Assembly (NCBI RefSeq): GCF_001152565.1
Contig: NZ_CQAZ01000010.1
Coordinates: forward strand, 32,251 to 96,250
Reading direction: 5' to 3'
Length of the DNA: 64,000 bases
DNA from: Yersinia pekkanenii
GTDB taxonomy: Bacteria > Pseudomonadota > Gammaproteobacteria > Enterobacterales > Enterobacteriaceae
The notes beneath the pieces were generated by a model. That model was not told the DNA's origin and ran no database searches. It saw nothing but the letters and a program-made list of their open reading frames with translations. Positions 52,427 to 60,427 of the stretch are shown here, piece by piece. Each line of letters opens with the position of its first letter. The first letter of the stretch is position 1. The translations under genes and the position numbers were made by a program.

Positions 52427-53443
52427 ATGGCCACTATTAAGGATGTAGCCAAGCTGGCGGGTGTTTCCGTCGCAACGGTATCTCGTGTTATCAATAATTC
52501 TCCTAAGGCCAGTGAAACATCACGTATGGCGGTATGTAACGCCATGGAACAGCTGCAATATCACCCAAATGCCAATGCCCGGGCGCTGGCTCAGCAATCC
52601 ACCGAAACCGTGGGCATGATTGTTTCTGATGTATCCGATCCGTTCTTTGGTTCAATGGTCAAAGCAGTAGAGCAAGTCGCTTACGCCACCGGTAATTTCT
52701 TGCTGATTGGAAACGGTTACCATGACGCAGAGAGAGAGCGCCAGGCTATTGAACAGCTAATTCGCCATCGCTGTGCAGCACTAGTGGTTCACGCCAAAAA
52801 ATTATCCGATGAAGAATTAACGTCATTAATGAAGCAAATTCCCGGAATGGTGTTGATTAACCGCACTCTGCCCGGTTTCGAAACCCGCTGTGTCGCATTA
52901 GATGATCGTTATGGTGCCTGGCTGGCAACCCGCCATCTCATTCAACAGGGTCATAAGCGGATAGCCATTATTTGCTCCAATCATCAGATTTCTGATGCTA
53001 TTGATCGCCTGCAAGGCTATCTGGATGCACTAAAAGAATTTGATATTCCAGTGGATGACCGCTTAATTTCTTACGGTACGCCGGATGAAATAGGCGGCGA
53101 GCAAGCCATGACTGACCTGCTTGGTCGGGGTAAAAATTTCACCGCCGTCACCTGTTATAACGACTCCATGGCCGCTGGCGCATTGTCGGTTCTCAGTGAT
53201 AACAGCATCGAAGTACCGCAAGAGATCTCACTGATCGGTTTTGATGATGTATTAATTTCCCGCTATCTGCGCCCTCGGTTAACCACGATCCGTTACCCGG
53301 TAGTGGCGATGGCAACACAAGCCGCCGAATTGGCACTGGCGCTGGCCAACAAAACCCCACTGCCAGAAATTACTAATATGTTCAGCCCGACGCTGGTGCG
53401 CCGCCACTCTGTCGCCAGCCCACAAACGCCAACAGATGACTGA
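52427..53443 (+). CDS. galR: HTH-type transcriptional regulator GalR
   Basis: The 338-residue LacI-family repressor has the helix-turn-helix and hinge helix MATIKDVAKLAGVSVATVSR ... HPNANARALAQQ and a periplasmic-binding-like effector domain with SLIGFDDVLISRYLRPRLTT. It matches E. coli GalR closely, the galactose-responsive repressor of gal and mgl genes, and sits beside lysA as in E. coli. The RBS ggaag lies upstream of the ATG. A palindromic element lies directly after its stop codon. Confidence 0.95.
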   Translation: MATIKDVAKLAGVSVATVSRVINNSPKASETSRMAVCNAMEQLQYHPNANARALAQQSTETVGMIVSDVSDPFFGSMVKAVEQVAYATGNFLLIGNGYHDAERERQAIEQLIRHRCAALVVHAKKLSDEELTSLMKQIPGMVLINRTLPGFETRCVALDDRYGAWLATRHLIQQGHKRIAIICSNHQISDAIDRLQGYLDALKEFDIPVDDRLISYGTPDEIGGEQAMTDLLGRGKNFTAVTCYNDSMAAGALSVLSDNSIEVPQEISLIGFDDVLISRYLRPRLTTIRYPVVAMATQAAELALALANKTPLPEITNMFSPTLVRRHSVASPQTPTDD

Positions 53444-53451
53444 GTGGTTCG

Positions 53452-53592
53452 CGGGTTGGTGACAAGGTGCCTGCACGGAGAGAACAGGCAGATGGTAAAG
53501 ACGCCATCAGGCTCGAGCCGTGTCATCCCTGGCGCGGACGCTTTACTTTTCGGCCTATCCTCACCGCTTCAGATCGAGTCATAGGGGTTTGC
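53452..53592. repeat. Yersinia palindromic element (YPAL-like), copy C, reverse orientation
   Basis: About 140 bp related to copies A and B but inverted: gggttggtgacaag at the left corresponds to the cattgacctc end, and cgcggacgctttac and the central ggctcgagcc are recognisable. The outer end (gtcataggggtttgcc) has diverged. No clear flanking duplication is left. It fills the space between convergent galR and lysA, starting 9 bp after the galR stop and ending 14 bp before the lysA stop. Confidence 0.7.
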
Positions 53593-53606
53593 CTACCGTG
53601 TCAAAA

Positions 53607-54869
53607 CTAGATCTGTTCTAATGCAATCAGTTCTTCGATGGTTTGCCGACGGCGGATTAAACGTGGCTGTCCTTGCTCAAACAGCACTTCTGGCAATAGC
53701 GGGCGGCTGTTGTAGTTAGAAGACATCGACGCCCCATAAGCTCCGGTATCGTGGAACACCAGATAATCGCCTATCTGAGCCGCAGGCAAGGCTCGGGTTT
53801 CTAATCCCCCCCCCGCTTCTTGAGTGAATACGTCACCTGACTCGCACAGCGGGCCACCAACCACGGTCTCAATCAACGGCGCAGACGTGAGTGAGCGCCC
53901 ATCAGCAGGCAGCAATGAAATATGGTGGTAACTGCCATACATTGCAGGCCGCATCAAATCGTTAAAACCGGCATCGACTAACACATAATGCCGACTGCCC
54001 ATATTTTTAACTGCCCGCACTTGTGCCACTAACACCCCTGATTCTGCTACCAGGAAGCGGCCCGGCTCAATTTCAAGACTGACCGGATGGCCCAAATGCG
54101 CGGCAATTTGCTCGCGGGCTTTATTCCATAAGCCATAATAATGCTCGGTATCAATTTCATCGTCACCAACCTGATAAGGGATCGACAGCCCGCCGCCAGC
54201 AGAAATAGCGCTGATATCCTGCCCAAGAGTAATGACCTGTTGCACCATGGCATCACAGACTTGCTCCAAATGCTGATAATCAACACCCGAACCAATGTGC
54301 ATATGAATGCCTATCAGCGTTAAACCGTATTGCTTAATTTTATTAATGGCTTGTGGCAAATCTTGATACCAGATGCCGTGTTTGCTGTTTTCACCGCCGG
54401 TATTGGTTTTTTGGCTGTGGCCATGGCCAAAACCCGGATTGACCCGCAACCAGACCGGGTGACCGGCTGCATGTTGCCCCAGTTGATCCAGCATATCGAT
54501 GGAACCGGCATTAACCGGAATACCTAACTCCGTCACCCTTAATAAGGTTGCCTGATCCAGTAGATCCGCAGTAAACACAATTTCAGCTGGTTCTTGCCCC
54601 GGTTGAAAACCGGCATGTAAAGCGCGTTCAATCTCACCCAACGAGACTGAATCAACCTTGACCCCTTGCTCACGCATCAAGTGCAGAATATGAATATTCG
54701 AACAGGCTTTCTGAGCAAAGCGGATCACGTCAAAGTGCCGTAATTGATTGATACGTTGAGTAATAATTCCGCCATCATACACCCACACCGGGCAACCAAA
54801 ACGTTCAGGCAGAGCAATCAGATTTTGAGCGGTCAGTGCCGATGAAGTATCGTGAAGTGAGCGTGGCAT
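53607..54869 (-). CDS. lysA: Diaminopimelate decarboxylase
   Basis: The 420-residue PLP enzyme decarboxylates meso-diaminopimelate to lysine, the last step of the pathway that includes DapD. The PLP lysine is Lys54 in VIRFAQKACSN; SAGGGLSIPYQ binds the phosphate; SLEIEPGRFLV and GGPLCESGDVF complete the active site. It is divergent from lysR across about 170 bp, the standard arrangement in which LysR activates lysA when DAP accumulates. Confidence 0.98.
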   Translation of the reverse strand: MPRSLHDTSSALTAQNLIALPERFGCPVWVYDGGIITQRINQLRHFDVIRFAQKACSNIHILHLMREQGVKVDSVSLGEIERALHAGFQPGQEPAEIVFTADLLDQATLLRVTELGIPVNAGSIDMLDQLGQHAAGHPVWLRVNPGFGHGHSQKTNTGGENSKHGIWYQDLPQAINKIKQYGLTLIGIHMHIGSGVDYQHLEQVCDAMVQQVITLGQDISAISAGGGLSIPYQVGDDEIDTEHYYGLWNKAREQIAAHLGHPVSLEIEPGRFLVAESGVLVAQVRAVKNMGSRHYVLVDAGFNDLMRPAMYGSYHHISLLPADGRSLTSAPLIETVVGGPLCESGDVFTQEAGGGLETRALPAAQIGDYLVFHDTGAYGASMSSNYNSRPLLPEVLFEQGQPRLIRRRQTIEELIALEQI

Positions 54870-55038
54870 GGTTATTTCCTGGTAATTAAATTATCAATAT
54901 GTTGGGCGAAAGAGAGTGATTTCGCTGATAGGTTATTATTAACCATCGAGGACTTGTTAGGAAAATATCTATTTACCCTCAGTCTATTCATTTATGATAT
55001 GGGTTAGATTAAATCGTCGCCCGTTCAGGAGTGTTGTG

Positions 55039-55980
55039 ATGCCCGCGATTTCCCTACGACAAATTGAGATTTTTCATGGTGTCATGACCACCGGTAACCT
55101 GACGGAAGCCGCCTTACTACTCCAGACATCACAACCCACGATCAGCCGTGAACTGGCGCGCTTTGAACAATTGATTCAATTAAAACTCTTTGATCGTGTG
55201 CGTGGCCGCCTTTACCCAACGGTACAAGGCTTGCGATTATTTGAAGAGGTTCAGCGCTCTTATTACGGCCTTGACCGTATCAGACAAGCCGCTGAGGGGA
55301 TCCGCCAATTCCAACAGGCACAGTTGTCGATTGCCTGCCTGCCTGTGTTTTCTCAATCATTGCTACCTGCGGTGTGCAAACCCTTTATTGAAAGCTACCC
55401 GGAAGTCAGCTTGAGTGTTATCCCACAGGAATCACCGTTATTGGAAGAGTGGCTTTCGGCTCAGCGCCATGACCTTGGCCTGACCGAGAATACCCAGACC
55501 CCGGCAGGCACCTTGCGCCATGCACTGATGACCGTTAATGAAGTGTGTGTATTGCCTGGCGACCATCCATTGCGAGCAAAAGCGCTACTGACACCGCAAG
55601 ATTTCCAAGGTGAGAATTTTATTAGCCTGTCAGTAACCGACAGTTATCGCCAGTTACTGGATAATCTGTTTAATGAACAAGGAATTAGCCGCAGGTTGGT
55701 GCTGGAAACGCACAGTGCAGCATCGGTATGCGCCATGGTGCGGGAGGGAGTGGGTGTATCAATCGTCAATCCACTTACGGCATTAGATTACATCAGTAAA
55801 GGTAATACCCAAGGCGTTTGCGTACGGCCATTTAGTGTCGAAATCCCTTTCACTATCAGCCTGATACAACCAATGCATCGTCCATCATCAACCTTGGTGG
55901 ATACTTTTATCGAGCATTTGAAACAGCAGGCAATCACTTTCCAGCAGCGTCTGGATACCGTGATTGCCCAGCAATATTAA
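55039..55980 (+). CDS. lysR: Transcriptional activator LysR
   Basis: The 313-residue founding member of the LysR family activates the divergent lysA gene in response to diaminopimelate. The DNA-binding helix is in LRQIEIFHGVMTTGNLTEAA and TSQPTISRELARFEQLI; the effector domain carries LSIACLPVFSQSLLP and RPSSTLVDTFIEHL. The ATG at 55039 (MPAISLRQIEIF) is chosen by homology; an in-frame ATG 15 codons upstream has no support. Its stop codon touches that of the convergent transporter gene. Confidence 0.96.
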   Translation: MPAISLRQIEIFHGVMTTGNLTEAALLLQTSQPTISRELARFEQLIQLKLFDRVRGRLYPTVQGLRLFEEVQRSYYGLDRIRQAAEGIRQFQQAQLSIACLPVFSQSLLPAVCKPFIESYPEVSLSVIPQESPLLEEWLSAQRHDLGLTENTQTPAGTLRHALMTVNEVCVLPGDHPLRAKALLTPQDFQGENFISLSVTDSYRQLLDNLFNEQGISRRLVLETHSAASVCAMVREGVGVSIVNPLTALDYISKGNTQGVCVRPFSVEIPFTISLIQPMHRPSSTLVDTFIEHLKQQAITFQQRLDTVIAQQY

Positions 55981-57146
55981 GTTATCCCTTCAGCTTTCAC
56001 CTTACTGGCACGCGCACGGGAAAAGGTAAACAGACACAACAGCAATCCCATAACCGCCAGTGCGGCGGCGGCCAAGGGGACGGCTGTCAAACCTAGCCCA
56101 CCAGCAATCACCACACCGCCAACCCATGCGCCCAAAGCATTGCCGACATTGAACGCCGCAATATTGAGCGTGGAGACCAGGTTAGGCGCTTTTTTGCCAT
56201 GAGTGACCACGTTGATTTGCAATGCAGGCACTGCAGAGAATGCCGCCGCCGACCACAGGAACAGTGTCACTTCCGCCGCCAGTAAAGAATAACTGGTCCA
56301 ACTGAATAGGGCAGAAAGCACCGCAATAAGCAGGAAAGTCATCGCCAGGCTGACGGATAAACGCCAGTCAGCCAGCCACCCTCCGACAATATTACCCAGT
56401 GTCAGCCCCACGCCCATCAACAATAACGTCCAACTGACACCATGTTCAGATACCTGCGTCACTTCTATCAGGATTGGCGCGATATAAGTAAAGAGGGAAA
56501 ACATGGCGGCGGCAAAAAAGACCGTCATCAGCAAAGACAACCAGATACCGCCACCACGCAAGGCAGCAATTTCCTTACGTAACTCGGTAGGTGCCTCCTG
56601 CTGAGAGGAAGGTAATTTGCTGTAAAGCGCGGCCAGTGAGAACAAGCCGATGACTGAGACGACCCAAAATGTCGAGCGCCAGCCAAATGCCTGCCCCAGA
56701 GCGGTCCCCAATGGAACGCCGAGTACATTGGCCAGCGTTAGGCCAGTAAACATCAGCGCTACCGCTGAAGCCCGCCGATTTGGCGCGACCAGATTAGAGG
56801 CAACCACCGCACCAATGCCAAAAAAAGCACCGTGGCACAGCGCCGTAATCACTCTGGCCAACATCAGAAAATCATAGCTATATGCCAATGCGCACATGAT
56901 ATTACCGATGATAAAGATCACCATTAACAGTAATAATGTCTTTTTACGGGGTAATTTGGCGGTCAGTACCGCCATGATAGGTGCGCCAATAGCGACTCCC
57001 AGCGCATAACCACTGATTAACCAACCGGCAGTTGGGATCGAAATGTGCAAATCGCCCGCGACCTGAGGCAGCAACCCCATGATCACAAATTCGGTAGTAC
57101 CAATCGCAAAAGCACACAGTGCCAATGCCAGTAGCGCAACAGGCAT
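55977..57146 (-). CDS. DHA1-family MFS efflux transporter (YdhP/AraJ-like)
   Basis: A 389-residue inner-membrane protein with about twelve helices, starting directly with helix 1 (VALLALALCAFAIGTTEFVIMGLLP). Family motifs: GWLISGYALGVAIGAPIMA, ARVITALCHGAFFGIGAVV, GLTLANVLGVPLGTALGQ and FNVGNALGAWVGGVVI. It resembles E. coli YdhP and AraJ, proton-driven exporters with poorly known substrates, possibly sugars or drugs. It replaces the E. coli neighbour araE/ygeA next to lysR. The specificity cannot be told from sequence. Confidence 0.85.
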   Translation of the reverse strand: MPVALLALALCAFAIGTTEFVIMGLLPQVAGDLHISIPTAGWLISGYALGVAIGAPIMAVLTAKLPRKKTLLLLMVIFIIGNIMCALAYSYDFLMLARVITALCHGAFFGIGAVVASNLVAPNRRASAVALMFTGLTLANVLGVPLGTALGQAFGWRSTFWVVSVIGLFSLAALYSKLPSSQQEAPTELRKEIAALRGGGIWLSLLMTVFFAAAMFSLFTYIAPILIEVTQVSEHGVSWTLLLMGVGLTLGNIVGGWLADWRLSVSLAMTFLLIAVLSALFSWTSYSLLAAEVTLFLWSAAAFSAVPALQINVVTHGKKAPNLVSTLNIAAFNVGNALGAWVGGVVIAGGLGLTAVPLAAAALAVMGLLLCLFTFSRARASKVKAEGIT

Positions 57147-57332
57147 GATACACGCTCCCAGTCAGACAATATCTCGCCGCCATCAGTGACAGGCAAATCA
57201 AATTGTTGCCAGTAATAATGAATTAACCGGCAACATGTAGTTAGTAGCAGACTTATAGCAAGGCAGCAAATAAATAAATCCCGGTGAGTTGACTCATGTC
57301 AGTGATTCGGGTGAGTAAATACAGCTACAACG

Positions 57333-58229
57333 TCAAGTAGGCAGGGGGTTGGTAGCAAACCACTCCACCAGGAAATCCAACATGGTCCTCAATGTGGCTG
57401 GCATTTGCCGCCGTGAAGTATAGATACCGTAAATACCCATGGCTTGCGGTTGGTAATCAGGTAATAACTTTATGAGTTCACCGCTGGCAATATAAGGAGC
57501 GGCAGAATAGCTGGGCTGCAAAGTAATACCCGCTCCCTTTAAGGCTCCGCTCAGCAACACAACCGACTCATTGGCGCTCAAATTACCACTCACTGCGGTG
57601 GATGATTTAACGCCATGCTGGTCAAAATGCCACAAGCTTTTGCCAAAATAGGAATATGTCAGGCAATTGTGTACCGCCAAATCATGGGGTGCTTTCGGTA
57701 TCCCCCTGACAGATAGATAGCTCGGTGAGGCACAGACGACTGAATGACAAGTCGATAACGGCCGAGCTATCAGGTTAGGGTCTAACTCATTAGTAATGCG
57801 TAATGCCAAATCAATACGCTCTGCTACCAGATTTATAGCCCGATTATTCATTTGTAAATCCACTGCGACCTGTGGATAACGGCTTAGATAATCGGTTACT
57901 GCAATCACCAATGCGCTCTGCCCCAGAGACTGAGAACAACTAATTCGGAGTAAACCCCGCAATTCGTCACTTCCCTGCCCCTCAACCACACCCATATCCT
58001 GAGCAAACTCAAGCATACGGCGACAGCGTTCGAGTGTGGCTTCTCCGGCATGGGTCAGACTCAATTTTCGAGTTGTCCGATGCAATAATCTCGCCCCTGC
58101 CCACTGCTCCATCTCCGCCAAATAGCGTGTCACCATTGCGCGCGACATCTCTAATGCTTCCGCAGCAGCAACCATACTACCTCGCTCAACAATCGCGACA
58201 AATACCTCAGCGGCAGTGACCCTATCCAT
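57333..58229 (-). CDS. LysR-family transcriptional regulator
   Basis: A 298-residue regulator of the CrgA/DmlR-like subgroup. The winged helix is AAEVFVAIVERGSMVAAAE and SRAMVTRYLAEMEQWAGARL, and the effector domain starts near residue 90 (LRGLLRISCSQSLGQ). It diverges from the MBL-fold/DsbA-like gene pair across 105 bp holding an inverted repeat, so it most likely controls that pair. The inducer is unknown. Confidence 0.85.
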   Translation of the reverse strand: MDRVTAAEVFVAIVERGSMVAAAEALEMSRAMVTRYLAEMEQWAGARLLHRTTRKLSLTHAGEATLERCRRMLEFAQDMGVVEGQGSDELRGLLRISCSQSLGQSALVIAVTDYLSRYPQVAVDLQMNNRAINLVAERIDLALRITNELDPNLIARPLSTCHSVVCASPSYLSVRGIPKAPHDLAVHNCLTYSYFGKSLWHFDQHGVKSSTAVSGNLSANESVVLLSGALKGAGITLQPSYSAAPYIASGELIKLLPDYQPQAMGIYGIYTSRRQMPATLRTMLDFLVEWFATNPLPT

Positions 58230-58242
58230 GATTAGCTCGATT

Positions 58243-58263
58243 TAAGCAACAAATAATTGCTTA
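58243..58263. promoter_or_regulatory. Candidate LysR-type operator (inverted repeat)
   Basis: The dyad taagcaa-N7-ttgctta is perfect over 7 bp per arm. It lies 14 bp upstream of the LysR gene and 72 bp upstream of the MBL-fold gene, the usual place for an autoregulatory and activating LysR-type site. The function is inferred from position only. Confidence 0.5.
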
Positions 58264-58334
58264 TTATCGGGTTTTTCTATCGATATATGCAATCTATTAT
58301 CTAACCCATACCCCAGTCACTCTCAGGAACTAAC

Positions 58335-59222
58335 ATGTCTAACAAATCGCTATTACAGATGAGCTTCGCCAGCCTGGTGATTTTATCTGCTGCATCAACA
58401 GCTAACGCGGCCGAGCCGCTGAAAATGGAAGTCTATAATCCAGGGGAAAAAAGCATCTTCCCAGTTTCTTCTGAAATTATTACTGGCAAGACTGAAGTTG
58501 TTTTGATTGATGCACAATTTCAACGCAATGATGCCGAAGCTCTGGTCAAGAAAATCCAGCAAAGTGGTAAGAAACTGACCACTATTTATATCAGCCAGGC
58601 AGATCCTGATTTCTATTTCGGCCTGGATGTCATCACCAAAGCGTTCCCACAAGCTAACGTGCTCGCAACACCGCAAACTATCGAAGAAATCGAGGCCACC
58701 AAAGACGGTAAAATAGCTTATTGGGGGCCGATTTTGAAAGAAAATGCACCAACTCGAGTGATTGTCCCACAACCGCTACTTGGCAAAAGTTTCACCATTG
58801 ATGGGCAAACAATTAACATTGAAGGGCTCGATGGCCCATCCCCGGAGAAAACATTTGTCTGGATCCCATCATTGAAAGCGGTTGTGGGCGGTGTCGCTGT
58901 CTCTGGTAATATCCATTTATGGGTGGCTGATACTCAAACAGTTGAATCACGCCAGCACTGGCTGACAACATTGGAAAAGATTAAAGCATTAAAACCAGTG
59001 ACAGTGGTTCCGGGGCATTATCTGGGTAACGCGCCACAAACATTGGCATCAGTTACCTTTACTCAAAATTATTTAACAACATTAAATGCAGAGATTCCTA
59101 AAGCCAAAGACGCTGCTGCACTGATTGCCGCCATGAAAAAACATTATCCAGAGCTGAAAGATGAATCCAGCTTAGAATTAAGTGCCAAGGTACTGAAAAA
59201 GGAAATGAAATGGCCGCAATAA
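58335..59222 (+). CDS. Exported MBL-fold protein with altered metal site
   Basis: A 295-residue protein with a Sec signal peptide (about 1-26, ending ANAAEP) and a metallo-beta-lactamase fold. The usual HxHxDH motif is replaced by QADPDF at residues 88-93 (ISQADPDFYFGLD). Of the six positions only the aspartate remains. A later histidine, in VVPGHYLGN near residue 230, is kept. It is therefore probably periplasmic and either binds metal differently or has lost hydrolase activity; the substrate is unknown. The RBS caggaac precedes the ATG. It overlaps the next gene by 13 bp and is divergent from a LysR regulator. Confidence 0.85.
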   Translation: MSNKSLLQMSFASLVILSAASTANAAEPLKMEVYNPGEKSIFPVSSEIITGKTEVVLIDAQFQRNDAEALVKKIQQSGKKLTTIYISQADPDFYFGLDVITKAFPQANVLATPQTIEEIEATKDGKIAYWGPILKENAPTRVIVPQPLLGKSFTIDGQTINIEGLDGPSPEKTFVWIPSLKAVVGGVAVSGNIHLWVADTQTVESRQHWLTTLEKIKALKPVTVVPGHYLGNAPQTLASVTFTQNYLTTLNAEIPKAKDAAALIAAMKKHYPELKDESSLELSAKVLKKEMKWPQ

Positions 59223-59854
59223 AGTTACATTACATTTTCGATCCGTTATGTGGTTGGTGCTATGGCGCGGCATCACTGGTACAGACAGCGCAAAGCATTC
59301 CTGAGCTGACATTAATATTACACGGTGGCGGCATGATGTCCGGGTCCAATCGCCGCCAGATAGATAACCAATGGCGTGATTATGTTATGCCCCATGACAA
59401 ACGGATTGCAGAGCTGAGCGGACAACATTTTGGTGACGCTTATTTTAATAATTTGTTGAATGACACCTCAGCAATTATGGACTCCACTCCCCCCATTACA
59501 GCTATTTTGGCGGCAGAAGAGCAGGCCAGGCGCGGAGCTGATATGCTTCATCGTATCCAACAAGCGCATTATATAGAAGGCCGCCGTATCGCAGATACTC
59601 AGGTATTAACTGAAATTGCTGCTGATATTGGCCTGAGCAGTGACGCGTTTATCCCCGCGTTCAAAACCGCCCAGACAATATCTGCCCAGCATATTGCTGA
59701 AAGCCGCGCTTTACTGGCTAATGTACATGGCCACGGCTTCCCGACATTCGTGCTGCAAAATAAACAGGGAAAGATGACCGTTTTGCCGATAAGTGAGTAT
59801 TACGGTAACCCGACAGGTTGGGCCGAGAGACTAAAAGTCAGTATGGCGCGCTAA
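59210..59854 (+). CDS. DsbA-family thioredoxin-fold protein
   Basis: A 214-residue DsbA/FrnE-like oxidoreductase with CGWC at residues 14-17 (IFDPLCGWCYGAA) and a cis-proline loop GHGFPTFVL near residue 177. There is no signal peptide, so it should be cytoplasmic. The ATG lies 13 bp inside the MBL-fold gene with aagga 6 nt upstream, indicating coupled translation. The pairing of an exported altered MBL-fold protein with a cytoplasmic CXXC protein under one LysR regulator suggests a stress or detoxification unit; this is inference. Confidence 0.85.
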   Translation: MAAIKLHYIFDPLCGWCYGAASLVQTAQSIPELTLILHGGGMMSGSNRRQIDNQWRDYVMPHDKRIAELSGQHFGDAYFNNLLNDTSAIMDSTPPITAILAAEEQARRGADMLHRIQQAHYIEGRRIADTQVLTEIAADIGLSSDAFIPAFKTAQTISAQHIAESRALLANVHGHGFPTFVLQNKQGKMTVLPISEYYGNPTGWAERLKVSMAR

Positions 59855-59863
59855 ACATTAACA

Positions 59864-59899
59864 GAAACCTCCTACTAATACCTGCGGAGGTTTCTATTT
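59864..59899. terminator. Terminator between the DsbA-like gene and the AT-rich island
   Basis: A perfect 9-bp stem gaaacctcc/ggaggtttc with a 13-nt loop is followed by tattta on the plus strand. It lies 10 bp past the DsbA-like stop codon, and its last base is the first base of the minus-strand gene's stop triplet. It marks the border where base composition turns sharply AT-rich. Confidence 0.6.
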
Positions 59900-60372
59900 A
59901 TCAGCTCGAGTCAATAAACGCAAACTATCGACAGGATGCCCTTGAGATTGCTCTAAAAAAATAGTATTCCTATTTAATCTATAGAAAATAGGATGACTTA
60001 TAGTATATGGCGTATTAAGAAAGTCATTTAGATACTTACTATCATCATTGTTTATTATTGAGAGCGCCAACACCTTGCCGGTGAAAATATTATTACTAAC
60101 ATCTAAAACACTAAAAACAATATCTCGCCTCGCCTTCACTCGGTGGCTAGCATCGTAAACATCAGCAGATGATTTTATTTCTCTCTCCATAATATTGATT
60201 CTTGAATAAACATGATAACTATTAGGCGAATGATTAAAACAACAATTCACCTCCCAATAACCTTCAATATCCTTCATTGGATGGATATAAGAATAGACTC
60301 GCCCGAAGCATATCCCAGGCTACCGGCTAAAAAAACGCTCACACAGATAATTAATATCATTTCTTTTCGCAT
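59894..60372 (-). pseudogene. Frameshifted exported partner of the ToxR-like regulator (PsaF/MyfF/ToxS-like position)
   Basis: The ATG at 60372 has a strong RBS (aggaggg, about 10 nt upstream) and starts a signal peptide, MRKEMILIICVSVFLAGSLG then YASG, but this frame stops after 32 codons at 60274. A 127-codon frame that continues to 59894 is shifted by one base and lacks a good start of its own (its first ATG, 60277, overlaps the stop). One extra base between 60319 and 60276, for example a fourth G in the GGG run at 60302-60304, would give a 159-residue exported protein. The body (YWEVNCCFNHSPNSYHVY, VLALSIINNDDSKYL) has no family I recognise. By position, size and export it resembles the small partners of PsaE/MyfE and ToxR regulators. 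It could be decayed, phase-off or a sequencing error. Confidence 0.6.
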
Positions 60373-60427
60373 ATCAATTCTCCCTCCTGATATTTACAAG
60401 CAACATAACCACCACTCTTTATTTTTT

